Shown here in pieces: positions 42,485 through 50,202 of a stretch of 64,000 bases of DNA. Origin of the DNA: a virus. The DNA lies in the IMG/VR virus record IMGVR_UViG_3300024308_000302, positions 62,001 to 126,000 of that record. One strand, 5' to 3'. The notes under the pieces were generated by a model. It was not told the origin of the DNA, made no database searches, and saw only the letters and a program-made list of their open reading frames with translations. A program made the position numbers and the translations under genes. Position 1 is the stretch's first letter, and every line of letters starts with the position of its first letter.

Positions 42485-43351
42485 ATGATTAAACTATTAC
42501 ATATTGCTATGATGGCAATAACTTTGACGCCAATTTCTTTTGCTGGATATACTATTAAAATACCTTTAGATAGTAGTCATATCAATATGGGAAATAATCA
42601 ACCAACTAACCCGACTAATCCAACTACACCATCAAAAAGTTATGATGACTTTTTAGAAGATCTATTTGCTAATAACACTGGATTCCAAGATAAATATAAT
42701 AACTTATGTAGTCAATATGAAGGCGGAGTAAGAACAGATTATGTGCCATCAGATGATGGAATAATTGATGTGAATGCTAACTGTGTTCAATTCCCCGGTT
42801 ATGATTTTTCTGGTAAAACATTCGCAGATGCAGCTATTGGTTGGGCCAGTTTCATTGGTGCAGATCTAAGTAATATACAGATGTCTGAGTTATATATGGA
42901 ATATACAGATTTTTCAGATGCTAACTTATCTAATGCTGTTGTAAATAATGGAGCCTTCAACTACGCAAGTTTTGATGGTACTAATATGTCATCAGCACAA
43001 TTTAATAATCCAAGTTTTATTGATTCATCTTTTGTTGATACCAATTTATCAAATGCTACTTTTGCAACAAACACAACTGTAAATTCATCTACTTTTGAAA
43101 ATGCAAATCTAAGTGGTGCAACATTTGAAGGTAACAACTCATTAAGAGGAACAACATTTACAAACTCTAATTTAAGTGGCGTAACATTTGGAGCAGGAAC
43201 AGGTTTTGATAACACTATTTTTGATGGAGTTGATTTAAGAGGTGCAGTATTCAGTGACTCACTTAATATCTATGGTGCTACATTTATAAATGTCATTTAT
43301 GATGAAACTACAGTTTGGCCAAGGTGGTATACACCACCAGCATCAATGTGA
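42485..43351 (+). CDS. Secreted pentapeptide-repeat protein, 288 aa
   Basis: Sec signal peptide MIKLLHIAMMAITLTPISFA, then mature start GYTIKIPLD as in the other secreted proteins of the window. Residues about 110-270 are pentapeptide-like repeats (A-[ND]-L-S-[NG]-A-x-F type, e.g. FIGADLSNIQMSELYME), predicted to form a right-handed beta helix. No ribosome site is evident. It is one of few plus-strand genes and ends at a bidirectional terminator (43360-43384). Function unknown; secreted beta helices often bind or mimic DNA or polymers. Confidence 0.75.
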   Translation: MIKLLHIAMMAITLTPISFAGYTIKIPLDSSHINMGNNQPTNPTNPTTPSKSYDDFLEDLFANNTGFQDKYNNLCSQYEGGVRTDYVPSDDGIIDVNANCVQFPGYDFSGKTFADAAIGWASFIGADLSNIQMSELYMEYTDFSDANLSNAVVNNGAFNYASFDGTNMSSAQFNNPSFIDSSFVDTNLSNATFATNTTVNSSTFENANLSGATFEGNNSLRGTTFTNSNLSGVTFGAGTGFDNTIFDGVDLRGAVFSDSLNIYGATFINVIYDETTVWPRWYTPPASM

Positions 43352-43359
43352 ACACAAAA

Positions 43360-43384
43360 AAAAGACCTCCGAAGAGGTCTTTTG
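43360..43384. terminator. Bidirectional terminator
   Basis: AGACCTC-TTCG-GAGGTCT with T-runs on both strands; identical core recurs at 62762-62780. Confidence 0.8.
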
Positions 43385-43393
43385 TGTTACTTA

Positions 43394-43465
43394 GCAAAGT
43401 GGCAGGATTTAAACCTACAACCTCCACTCGGTTAGAGTGGCTATCTGACATTGATATACACTTTA
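43394..43465 (-). tRNA. tRNA-like element, anticodon arm AAC (Val-like)
   Basis: Cloverleaf can be drawn: 7-bp acceptor TAAAGTG/CACTTTG (first pair U-G), D-stem TATC/GATA, anticodon stem CCACT/AGTGG with 7-nt loop CTAACCG (anticodon AAC), T-stem GTAGG/CCTGC. But D-loop lacks GG, the T-loop is TTTAAAT, and CCA is not encoded. So possibly a degenerate or non-translational tRNA. Confidence 0.45.
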
Positions 43466-43489
43466 CCTGTTCCGGCGTTTCAGCCTAAA

Positions 43490-43568
43490 CCCATATCAGT
43501 GATGGGACTTGAACCCATGACCTTCTCTCTTCAGAGATTATCTACCGACTGATATACACCTTTATGGG
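43490..43568 (-). tRNA. tRNA-like element with shortened anticodon arm
   Basis: T-arm ATGGG-TTCAAGT-CCCAT and D-stem TATC/GATA with GG in the D-loop are good. The anticodon arm TCTCT/AGAGA encloses only four nt (GAAG) instead of seven; opening one pair gives a 6-nt loop with GAA. Acceptor pairing is partial (GGTG/CACT, plus CCCATA/TATGGG). No CCA encoded. Likely a degenerate or decoy tRNA. Confidence 0.4.
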
Positions 43569-43659
43569 AGAGAACCAACTTGTTCAAGAACAAGCCTGAT
43601 GCAAGCTAAATCTTAGGTTACATCTATTTTTTAATAGTAGTCGCTGACTACTGTGAACG

Positions 43660-43688
43660 ATTATAGCAAATAGCTTGATGGTAGGCAA
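43660..43688 (-). promoter_or_regulatory. Promoter of 43.5-kb tRNA-like operon
   Basis: -35 TTGCCT, 17-nt spacer, -10 TATAAT preceded by TTTGC. The leader forms a perfect AGTAGTC/GACTACT hairpin. Confidence 0.7.
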
Positions 43689-43691
43689 GCT

Positions 43692-43919
43692 TTATTTTTT
43701 CATGTAGATTTCATTAATTTTTGCTTGGTCACAAGATACAACATTTTTTTCATAAAGTTCTGCATAAGAACAAGCTTCAAAAAAAAGATTATTCTCAGAA
43801 CTCAAATCAACATCTGGTTTTTGAAACAAAATAGAATCTACATCAACATACAGAGTGCCCCAAACATCGTCTTCAAACTCAACATTTCGAAGCTCAATGC
43901 CAATAAATGATGCACTCAT
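43692..43919 (-). CDS. Hypothetical protein, 75 aa
   Basis: Small acidic soluble protein. Starts 3 nt after the stop of the basic 100-aa gene, so cotranscribed with it. Unknown. Confidence 0.75.
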   Translation of the reverse strand: MSASFIGIELRNVEFEDDVWGTLYVDVDSILFQKPDVDLSSENNLFFEACSYAELYEKNVVSCDQAKINEIYMKK

Positions 43920-43921
43920 TA

Positions 43922-44224
43922 TTATTCCTCTACAAATTCTTCAAGAATATCATGATTAATACGTTGCTTCTCAGAACGCTTTTCACTACGACGAACAGCA
44001 ACTTTAAGGCGAGCTTTTGATTTACGCTCATTATGATTTTTATCTGGCATATGAGACAAATCATGATGACTAAGAGATGGGTCTTTAGCAATCAACTCAT
44101 CAGTTTTTGAATTGTAAGCAGAAATGCCATTACCAGTGCTTTTATGAGCATCAAATGCAACATTTGCTGCACGATGAATTTTTACCAGTTTCCAATTTTT
44201 TTGATCACGATGACTTCTGGACAT
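43922..44224 (-). CDS. Very basic protein, 100 aa
   Basis: Start MSRSHRDQKNWKLV set by GGAG. Strongly basic with KARLKVAVRRSEKRSEKQR near the C-terminus; likely nucleic-acid binding. First gene of a pair with the 75-aa protein. Confidence 0.7.
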   Translation of the reverse strand: MSRSHRDQKNWKLVKIHRAANVAFDAHKSTGNGISAYNSKTDELIAKDPSLSHHDLSHMPDKNHNERKSKARLKVAVRRSEKRSEKQRINHDILEEFVEE

Positions 44225-44304
44225 AACCTTAATCTCCAATATTTTTTCTATTATATCAAATATACACTCAAAAAAAAAGACTTCTATCGAAGCCTTTCAC
44301 ATCT

Positions 44305-44769
44305 TTAAGCTAAAGAATCCACGCGATAAAAGAGTTTTTCACAATGATCTTTGAATTCGCCATCGTCAACAGAAAGGTCAGGACAATTTTTATTGATATG
44401 GATATCAAAAGACTCATAAAAATAGTCAACAGGAAAATCAATCTGATCAGATGCAGGAACAACATAGACAAGGCGGTTATCCTGATAGAAGTATGCATAT
44501 TGCTTGCCATTAACAGGGCAAACCATTTCAAGACCATATTTAATAGCAACTTGGCTTGCATAATACTTCACATAGGCCACACCATCTTCTGGCATGATTT
44601 TATAACTACAAAACAAGCTATTATCAATTTCTTGCGGATAAAAATGATCGTTAACATTCGCACTTACAGTAATGAATTTTTTGTAATGAGGGTATGGAAG
44701 CTGAAAAACACCAATCAAAGATACTGTATCAGTGTTATCTTTAAGTGGAACTGTCAAAGTATAAGGCAT
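44305..44769 (-). CDS. Hypothetical protein, 154 aa
   Basis: Beta-rich soluble protein; starts about 12 nt after the 140-aa gene's stop, so probably in one transcript with it. Hairpin GGCTTC/GAAGTC then T-run follows. Unknown. Confidence 0.75.
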   Translation of the reverse strand: MPYTLTVPLKDNTDTVSLIGVFQLPYPHYKKFITVSANVNDHFYPQEIDNSLFCSYKIMPEDGVAYVKYYASQVAIKYGLEMVCPVNGKQYAYFYQDNRLVYVVPASDQIDFPVDYFYESFDIHINKNCPDLSVDDGEFKDHCEKLFYRVDSLA

Positions 44770-44780
44770 GATATTAACCT

Positions 44781-45203
44781 TTATTTAAGAGGAAACAGAA
44801 CGATTTCGTAAACATCAACCATTTGCAATGGTTTAACATCTGGATAATCACATGCTTCATCTGGGACAACAAAAGCATAAAACTTATCGTCTGGATTGAA
44901 CTGTTTTTCAAAGTAACCAGCATTAACTGCAGCACCAGTCATAATGCCATTAAATTCCAGATAACTAAAACGCTTCAAGGATTCTTCTGTAAAAACAGAA
45001 TTTCGAGGATCTTGCCATTTATGTGGGCGGTCATGGATAAATGGTTTTCCCACGAAACTGTGCATAGGGTGTTCAGCACCTTCTGCTGTCAGTTTGGCCA
45101 TAATTGTTGCTTGCAAAGCGTTTTTCTTTTCAGCCAATTGAGTTTCAAGAATAGCACATTCTTGAGCCAGTTTGTCAATTTCAAGCTGAGTAGGTTGAGT
45201 CAT
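44781..45203 (-). CDS. Hypothetical protein, 140 aa
   Basis: N-terminal coiled coil (about residues 5-38), then a beta-rich part. Unknown. First gene of the pair. Confidence 0.75.
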   Translation of the reverse strand: MTQPTQLEIDKLAQECAILETQLAEKKNALQATIMAKLTAEGAEHPMHSFVGKPFIHDRPHKWQDPRNSVFTEESLKRFSYLEFNGIMTGAAVNAGYFEKQFNPDDKFYAFVVPDEACDYPDVKPLQMVDVYEIVLFPLK

Positions 45204-45303
45204 TTCTATAATCCTATCTGTTTAAATTTCACTGATTATAGCACAATAAACCCCTATAAACAAGACGTTTTAAAATGGTTGCACAATCCAAGACATACAG
45301 TTG

Positions 45304-45332
45304 TTGCAGCAAAACCGAAAAAATGATATAAT
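45304..45332 (+). promoter_or_regulatory. Promoter of plus-strand 145-aa gene
   Basis: -35 TTGCAG, 17-nt spacer, -10 TATAAT. Confidence 0.7.
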
Positions 45333-45364
45333 CATGCTTCAAATGAAATAGAAAGGTTAATTTT

Positions 45365-45802
45365 ATGACTGAAAATATTGAAATTGGAATCAAAGACATA
45401 AATGGAGTTGAACTTGTACATGGCGACTATGTAAGGTTTGATTTCTCCGATCTGATGGACACACCATTTATTGGTTCCAATTTTGGCAAAACCATCAAAA
45501 AACAGAATTTGGAAAAGTGTATTTTTCACTTTATGTCTGCAAAAAAATTTCAACCTGACTATGGTTGGCATAACACACTTTGCTATGTCATCTATTTTGT
45601 AAAAGATGGTGATATTTTCCTGACTAAAGAAAATCGTGACCCAGAAGACAAACCATATGTAAGAAAAGGCGATGAACCAAATTATTTTGATTTTGATGTT
45701 GATCCAAGATTTTTGGTTTACATCACTGGAAAAAACGGATTTACAAAAGTTGGGCATTCTGAAAATGTAACCTTGACTGTTGAAGAAGTTGTAAACAGTT
45801 AA
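45365..45802 (+). CDS. Hypothetical protein, 145 aa
   Basis: Plus-strand gene with AGG ribosome site. The start, IGIKDINGVELVHGDYVRF, resembles small YopX-like domains (ING.el..GD.v). Ends at a bidirectional AAGATGGCA/TGCCATCTT terminator. Unknown function; orientation reversed to neighbours suggests insertion. Confidence 0.75.
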   Translation: MTENIEIGIKDINGVELVHGDYVRFDFSDLMDTPFIGSNFGKTIKKQNLEKCIFHFMSAKKFQPDYGWHNTLCYVIYFVKDGDIFLTKENRDPEDKPYVRKGDEPNYFDFDVDPRFLVYITGKNGFTKVGHSENVTLTVEEVVNS

Positions 45803-45856
45803 ATAAAGGGAACAAAAAAAGATGGCAACTGCCATCTTTTTTATTGCCCGAAAGTT

Positions 45857-46195
45857 TTATCTAATTCGACTTGCAATCGATCCATTCCAGATAGTAAACA
45901 AGTCAGAACCAAGCCAAGACAAATCTTCTTTATCATAATCAATTACTGGCATTCCAGCTTTTTTAGCAAATTTGATAAAATCTTCTTTACTGTGTGAAGA
46001 TACAGTTAATGGAGCCAGCCAAAATGCAAAGACTTCTTTGAAGAACAAAGAATCCAAACCAAGCACTGATAATTTTGAGTTACTAAAGAAATGAGAATCT
46101 TTTTGTTCTTGCTCAACAACAAATGCTTGAAATTTTACTTTTTCTACATGAACAGTATCCATGTCCAGACCAAGAAAATCAGTAAGATTGAACAT
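45857..46195 (-). CDS. Hypothetical protein, 112 aa
   Basis: Start MFNLTDFLGL chosen because it overlaps the end of the upstream gene by 17 nt; a longer frame is possible. Soluble. Unknown. Confidence 0.7.
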   Translation of the reverse strand: MFNLTDFLGLDMDTVHVEKVKFQAFVVEQEQKDSHFFSNSKLSVLGLDSLFFKEVFAFWLAPLTVSSHSKEDFIKFAKKAGMPVIDYDKEDLSWLGSDLFTIWNGSIASRIR

Positions 46196-46541
46196 AGACA
46201 ACCTCCACATCTTCATCAGGATCATAAGAAGGCATCATAGAACCCAAATTATTACTGGAAAACCCATAACGCTCCATGTACATAAGCATCATGTTTTTTA
46301 CGTCTTTGCTAAGTTCAAGGGCAGCAGGAACTTCACTCAAATCATAGCCAACAGATTTATTGATATCAACAAATGAAAACTCACCATTACCAGTGAAGAA
46401 AGCAAAATGATGTTTTTTACAAGCAGGCTTGATATGTTCTTCAAAAATAGAATTGATCAAAGAAAAAACAGAATCTTCATATTGTTTATGCATAGCATCA
46501 AAATGCGTTGAAACAGCGTCAGTCGTTTGTGGAATAGTCAT
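46179..46541 (-). CDS. Hypothetical protein, 120 aa
   Basis: Helical, Met-rich middle (KNMMLMYMERYGF). Ends TGA inside the next gene's start region. Unknown. Confidence 0.75.
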   Translation of the reverse strand: MTIPQTTDAVSTHFDAMHKQYEDSVFSLINSIFEEHIKPACKKHHFAFFTGNGEFSFVDINKSVGYDLSEVPAALELSKDVKNMMLMYMERYGFSSNNLGSMMPSYDPDEDVEVVYVQSY

Positions 46542-46604
46542 TGTTATAGCCCTATAGTGGTAATTGGCTGATTATACCACTATTATAAAATGACAGCAAG
46601 AAAA

Positions 46605-46826
46605 TTATTCTTCAACAAGAATATAGTGACACCAAATTTTAAATTCTGGCAAATAACATTGATTATGATCATTTACTTCAACAGGTTCAAAAACAGAGTC
46701 ACCTAATGCAAGTAATGCTTTCAGTTTTCGAATAACATAGAAAGATTCCGCAATGGATAAGTCTAATAATTGTTCTTCTGAATACATATCTTTCATCATA
46801 TAATCTTTATCCAACTTTACTTTCAT
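46605..46826 (-). CDS. Hypothetical protein, 73 aa
   Basis: Start MKVKLDKDYM set by AGGAGAG; the upstream gene's stop overlaps its first codons by 20 nt. Soluble helical. Unknown. Confidence 0.7.
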   Translation of the reverse strand: MKVKLDKDYMMKDMYSEEQLLDLSIAESFYVIRKLKALLALGDSVFEPVEVNDHNQCYLPEFKIWCHYILVEE

Positions 46827-47124
46827 TTGAAACTCTCCTTTTGAACGGAACAACATTTGAATATTTAGAATAATCAATTGGTTTTGAATTAACAACTTTT
46901 ATTGTATATATTAATTTGCGACTCTCAATAACTTTGAAAGAATAAAAAATGCCCAATAATAAAATATTAGGGATAGGAACAATAAGCATTAACTCAATAA
47001 ATGAATTAATTGTAAAAAAATAAGAATAAGAGGCAATCAACAAAGGAACACAAATAAAATTAACAGGAACTACACAACTGTAAAAATTATTATAGTCTTT
47101 TAAGTAATTAAGTAATTTTTGCAT
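46807..47124 (-). CDS. Membrane protein, 105 aa
   Basis: Two hydrophobic helices (about residues 15-35 and 45-62) followed by a basic C-terminus. Overlaps the start of the 73-aa gene. Unknown. Confidence 0.7.
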   Translation of the reverse strand: MQKLLNYLKDYNNFYSCVVPVNFICVPLLIASYSYFFTINSFIELMLIVPIPNILLLGIFYSFKVIESRKLIYTIKVVNSKPIDYSKYSNVVPFKRRVSNESKVG

Positions 47125-47194
47125 ATAACAATAACTCCAAAGTTATTTAAGTATACACAAAAAAATAAGGCTATCAAGTAGCCTTATAAATTTT

Positions 47195-47719
47195 TTATTT
47201 TTTGAGATTGAGATTGAGACTCGTTAGTAATGAGTTCATATAGTTCTCAAGTTTTGCGGACCAAATAAATGCTTCATCTTCTGTTTCAAAGAAACGATTG
47301 AAAACAGAAAGACCATGACTAAAACCAGCCCGTTCATTGTCCATAAACGGTACAACAAGACGAACATAAGGCAGTAGTCGAGTGCCATGTTCTTCTGAGA
47401 AATGACCATCCCAATAAATGGAAGTCCACATTTTAGAATCATAGTCATCATTTACTGTTTCAATAAAAGTAGTAAAATGCTTAGATTTAAAGAACTCTGG
47501 TTCTTCCAACAAAGTCTCTTTATAATCCTCAACAAATAAATTGAAATAATTATTGAGAGCAGCAATATAAGCATCTTCTTCTGATGGATCTTCGAAAGTC
47601 TCAGACCAAATAAGAACCCCAGCAGGAAATTGAGTTTCCGCAAGATTCATAAACTCTGGTGCCAAGTAAATGGAAGTAACACCATCTACCTTGTTTACAA
47701 TAAGAAAATTCTGGTTCAT
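47195..47719 (-). CDS. Hypothetical protein, 174 aa
   Basis: Start MNQNFLIVNK set by GAGAGG. Soluble, acidic alpha/beta; many Phe. Starts 12 nt after the previous gene's stop, so one transcript. AAGGCTA/TAGCCTT terminator after it. Confidence 0.75.
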   Translation of the reverse strand: MNQNFLIVNKVDGVTSIYLAPEFMNLAETQFPAGVLIWSETFEDPSEEDAYIAALNNYFNLFVEDYKETLLEEPEFFKSKHFTTFIETVNDDYDSKMWTSIYWDGHFSEEHGTRLLPYVRLVVPFMDNERAGFSHGLSVFNRFFETEDEAFIWSAKLENYMNSLLTSLNLNLKK

Positions 47720-47731
47720 TTTAAACACCTC

Positions 47732-48364
47732 TCAAGAGTTTTTTTCAATGACTTGCAACAAATACACAAGATCATCTGGTAATAGTGGAATCAAACTTTC
47801 TTTAATGAAGTTAATTTGAATAAAATAATGGCCAGATTCTTTTTTGAAATGATAATCAACAGAATGAAGCATTGTTTTAATATCTTCACCCATAAGCCGA
47901 TCATAGTAAACAACAAGATTTTCATTTCGAACAAAAGCAAAACAATTAATTTCTTTAAACTTAGCAATAAGATAATCGACTTCTTTCTTATTCAAAGTTT
48001 TCAATTCAAAATGAAGAATACTTGAAAGTCGAGCTTCTGGAATTTTAAGTTTTTCTTCAAATTCAATTCGATTAGCTGTGATTTTTTCATTAATTTCGAT
48101 ATTATTGTTATAAGCAACCTGATTAATTTGATCTACACCCGACATAAATTGTTGAAGGGTTTCACGAAGCTCAACACGAAGTTTGCGAAGTTCAGGCGTA
48201 AGCAATGTTTCTTCTGGTTGTTCCAGCAAGCTGATAAGAGTGACCGTTTCGTCATCGTTGAAAACATCTGGAGTATTGATGACCTGTTGACGGCAAGCAA
48301 CAAGAGCAGCTTGTTTTTTCTTATAGGCTTCAACAATCTCTGCAATCTGAATAGCTTTACTCAT
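47732..48364 (-). CDS. Hypothetical helical protein, 210 aa
   Basis: Largely coiled coil over residues 10-120, alpha/beta C-terminus. First gene of the pair. Unknown. Confidence 0.75.
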   Translation of the reverse strand: MSKAIQIAEIVEAYKKKQAALVACRQQVINTPDVFNDDETVTLISLLEQPEETLLTPELRKLRVELRETLQQFMSGVDQINQVAYNNNIEINEKITANRIEFEEKLKIPEARLSSILHFELKTLNKKEVDYLIAKFKEINCFAFVRNENLVVYYDRLMGEDIKTMLHSVDYHFKKESGHYFIQINFIKESLIPLLPDDLVYLLQVIEKNS

Positions 48365-48445
48365 GATAATAGATCCATTTTATTCAATAGGAGAATTATA
48401 GCACAAATAGATTAATCAAACAAGAAAAAACGGCCAGAAGGCCGC

Positions 48446-48700
48446 TTAGCAAATTGGAATGCCTTGTTTTAAAGTGTAACGCCCAGTCTCGTAACGAAAA
48501 AGTTCAATTATCATGTTGCTGTTATGGTCGATAATATCCAATACTCGTTCCATATCATCTTCAAAAAGATCAACTTTTTGAGCAACTACAGTACAAGAGT
48601 TAGCATTTACTTTGATAAAAACAGAATTTTTTTTCAAAGTTTTGATATCGTCTTCGTCAAGTTTCTCAAGTTCAATGTCTTGATTGATAACTACACGCAT
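48446..48700 (-). CDS. Hypothetical protein, 84 aa
   Basis: Start MRVVINQDIELE set by GGAG. Soluble. Follows the 64-aa gene by 17 nt. Unknown. Confidence 0.7.
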   Translation of the reverse strand: MRVVINQDIELEKLDEDDIKTLKKNSVFIKVNANSCTVVAQKVDLFEDDMERVLDIIDHNSNMIIELFRYETGRYTLKQGIPIC

Positions 48701-48717
48701 ATATATTCTCCAATAAA

Positions 48718-48912
48718 TTAAAAAACAATGAACCCAACAAAAGCCAGTGTTAAAACGAGAGTCCAAAACTTGAGTGATTTGAAAATCTCATAAGTAGAAG
48801 GTCTGAATAGAAAATTTGGCCTATGAGCATAGACAAAAGCTCTTGCATAGCCATTTTCACACATCACCAGTTCATCAGTTCCACCACAATCAACACAAGT
48901 GCAATATAGCAT
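48718..48912 (-). CDS. Zinc-finger membrane protein, 64 aa
   Basis: Start MLYCTCVDCGG set by AAGGTG at good spacing. CTCVDC at residues 4-9 plus a third Cys suggest a metal site, followed by one C-terminal transmembrane helix (WTLVLTLAFVGFIVF), so a tail-anchored zinc protein. Unknown. Confidence 0.65.
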   Translation of the reverse strand: MLYCTCVDCGGTDELVMCENGYARAFVYAHRPNFLFRPSTYEIFKSLKFWTLVLTLAFVGFIVF

Positions 48913-48974
48913 ATTAGTCACCTTCATTTACTCATCTTTGGATAATTATAGCAGAAACCGAAAATATAGGCAAT

Positions 48975-49247
48975 AAAAAAGCCATCAAATGATGGCTTGA
49001 AGTGTGCAATATAGATGATGTTCAGAGAAGTTTAAAAAACATCAAAAATGGATTGCTAAGTTCCTAATATAGCGACCTCATGACTGTTGTAATCGTCGTG
49101 TCATTCAAAAGTATCGCAATTTCAACGACCGCTCGGGCGATTACACAGCACTTCTTTTCGATAGGAACAATATTGTTTTAAATTTTACCAATCATAATCA
49201 AACGAACCACAGTTTTTTTGAAGAATTTCTACTTTTACCAAAGACAG
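48975..49247 (-). ncRNA. Structured RNA unit at 49 kb
   Basis: Promoter -35 TTGCAT, 17 nt, -10 TATAAT (49254-49282) and a GCCATC/GATGGC terminator (48981-48996) bound about 270 nt with no convincing ORF. Long-range perfect stem GTTCCTA/TAGGAAC encloses about 90 nt; further stems ATCGC/GCGAT and GATGTT/AACATC. Good candidate for an unnamed phage small RNA. Confidence 0.6.
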
Positions 49248-49421
49248 AGCAAGATTATAACAGAATTAACGATAAGATGCAATTTTTTAAAACAATGATA
49301 ATGAGAATCAAAATCATGAATAGAATTGATTTAAATAAAGCTCTAAATGTATAAAAATTCAATATTTGACTTATATAATATATGAGGTATTATTTTTTAT
49401 AGCTAAAAATAAGGAATTAAA

Positions 49422-49850
49422 ATGCATCTAACTAATAAAGAATTAAATTATATAGCAGGGTTTAATGAATATCAATTTATGGAACTTAAAAATAATATTG
49501 ATAAAATAAAAAAAATATTAAATTTAAATGTCTATAATTATCCAGATCCAAAAAGTTTTGATACAAATTATTATTTTACAATTAGTGGGAACCATAGAAT
49601 AATAATTATACACGATGATTTTAAACATATATTAAAATATACACAGAATCAAAAAGATATTGCCTCTAATTTAATAACACAATTAAATTTTAAATTCGTA
49701 TTTAAAAATATAGATACATTAAAAATTGAGTTAGATGATTACAATTCAGTTGAATACTTTGTAAATAATGAAAATTTTATTAATAATTTTGACGATTTAA
49801 ACGGGCACTTATGGGATAAAGCTGTTTTGGTAATATATCAAAAAATGTAA
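49422..49850 (+). CDS. Hypothetical protein, 142 aa, plus strand
   Basis: Very AT-rich, Asn/Ile/Lys-rich, soluble. Weak promoter (TTGACT-16-TATTAT). Base composition and orientation suggest recent insertion. Unknown. Confidence 0.7.
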   Translation: MHLTNKELNYIAGFNEYQFMELKNNIDKIKKILNLNVYNYPDPKSFDTNYYFTISGNHRIIIIHDDFKHILKYTQNQKDIASNLITQLNFKFVFKNIDTLKIELDDYNSVEYFVNNENFINNFDDLNGHLWDKAVLVIYQKM

Positions 49851-49899
49851 AAATAAAAAGACATATTCATATGTCTTTTTTATTAAATGTAGAATAAAA

Positions 49900-50165
49900 A
49901 CTACTTGATAAAAATGTTGATTATTTTTACGAAAAAGTTTTTAAGAGAATAATGATTGCCATCAGTTTGAATATAAGTAGCCCAAACAATATTGAAACAT
50001 TCAAGAGCTAAAGCATGATGATCAGAATGAACAATCAAAGGGCCTTGTTTACGGTTTCAATCATATTGGAATTCAGAAGATACAAGATGGTCACAGATCC
50101 AATCAAACATATAGATCTGGTCATGACTCATTTTATAAAAATGACCTTTCCAGAAAAGACACATA
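49900..50165 (-). pseudogene. 3' remnant of a phage gene split by the IS element
   Basis: Minus-strand frame reads ...LMCLFWKGHFYKMSHDQ... then VSSEFQYD, a TGA, and continues NRKQGPLIVHSDHH to a TAG at 49900-49902. An in-frame stop and no start: the 3' half of a disrupted gene. The matching 5' half is probably 51293-51484 on the other side of the IS element. Confidence 0.6.
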
Positions 50166-50181
50166 AGATAATTGACATCCA

Positions 50182-50202
50182 CCCCATAGCTAAAGCAAGG
50201 AG
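50182..50202 (-). repeat. IS605-type right-end palindrome
   Basis: Imperfect hairpin on the minus strand, CTCCTTGC-TTTA-GCTATGGGG, with one extra T; overlaps the tnpB stop. Confidence 0.6.
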
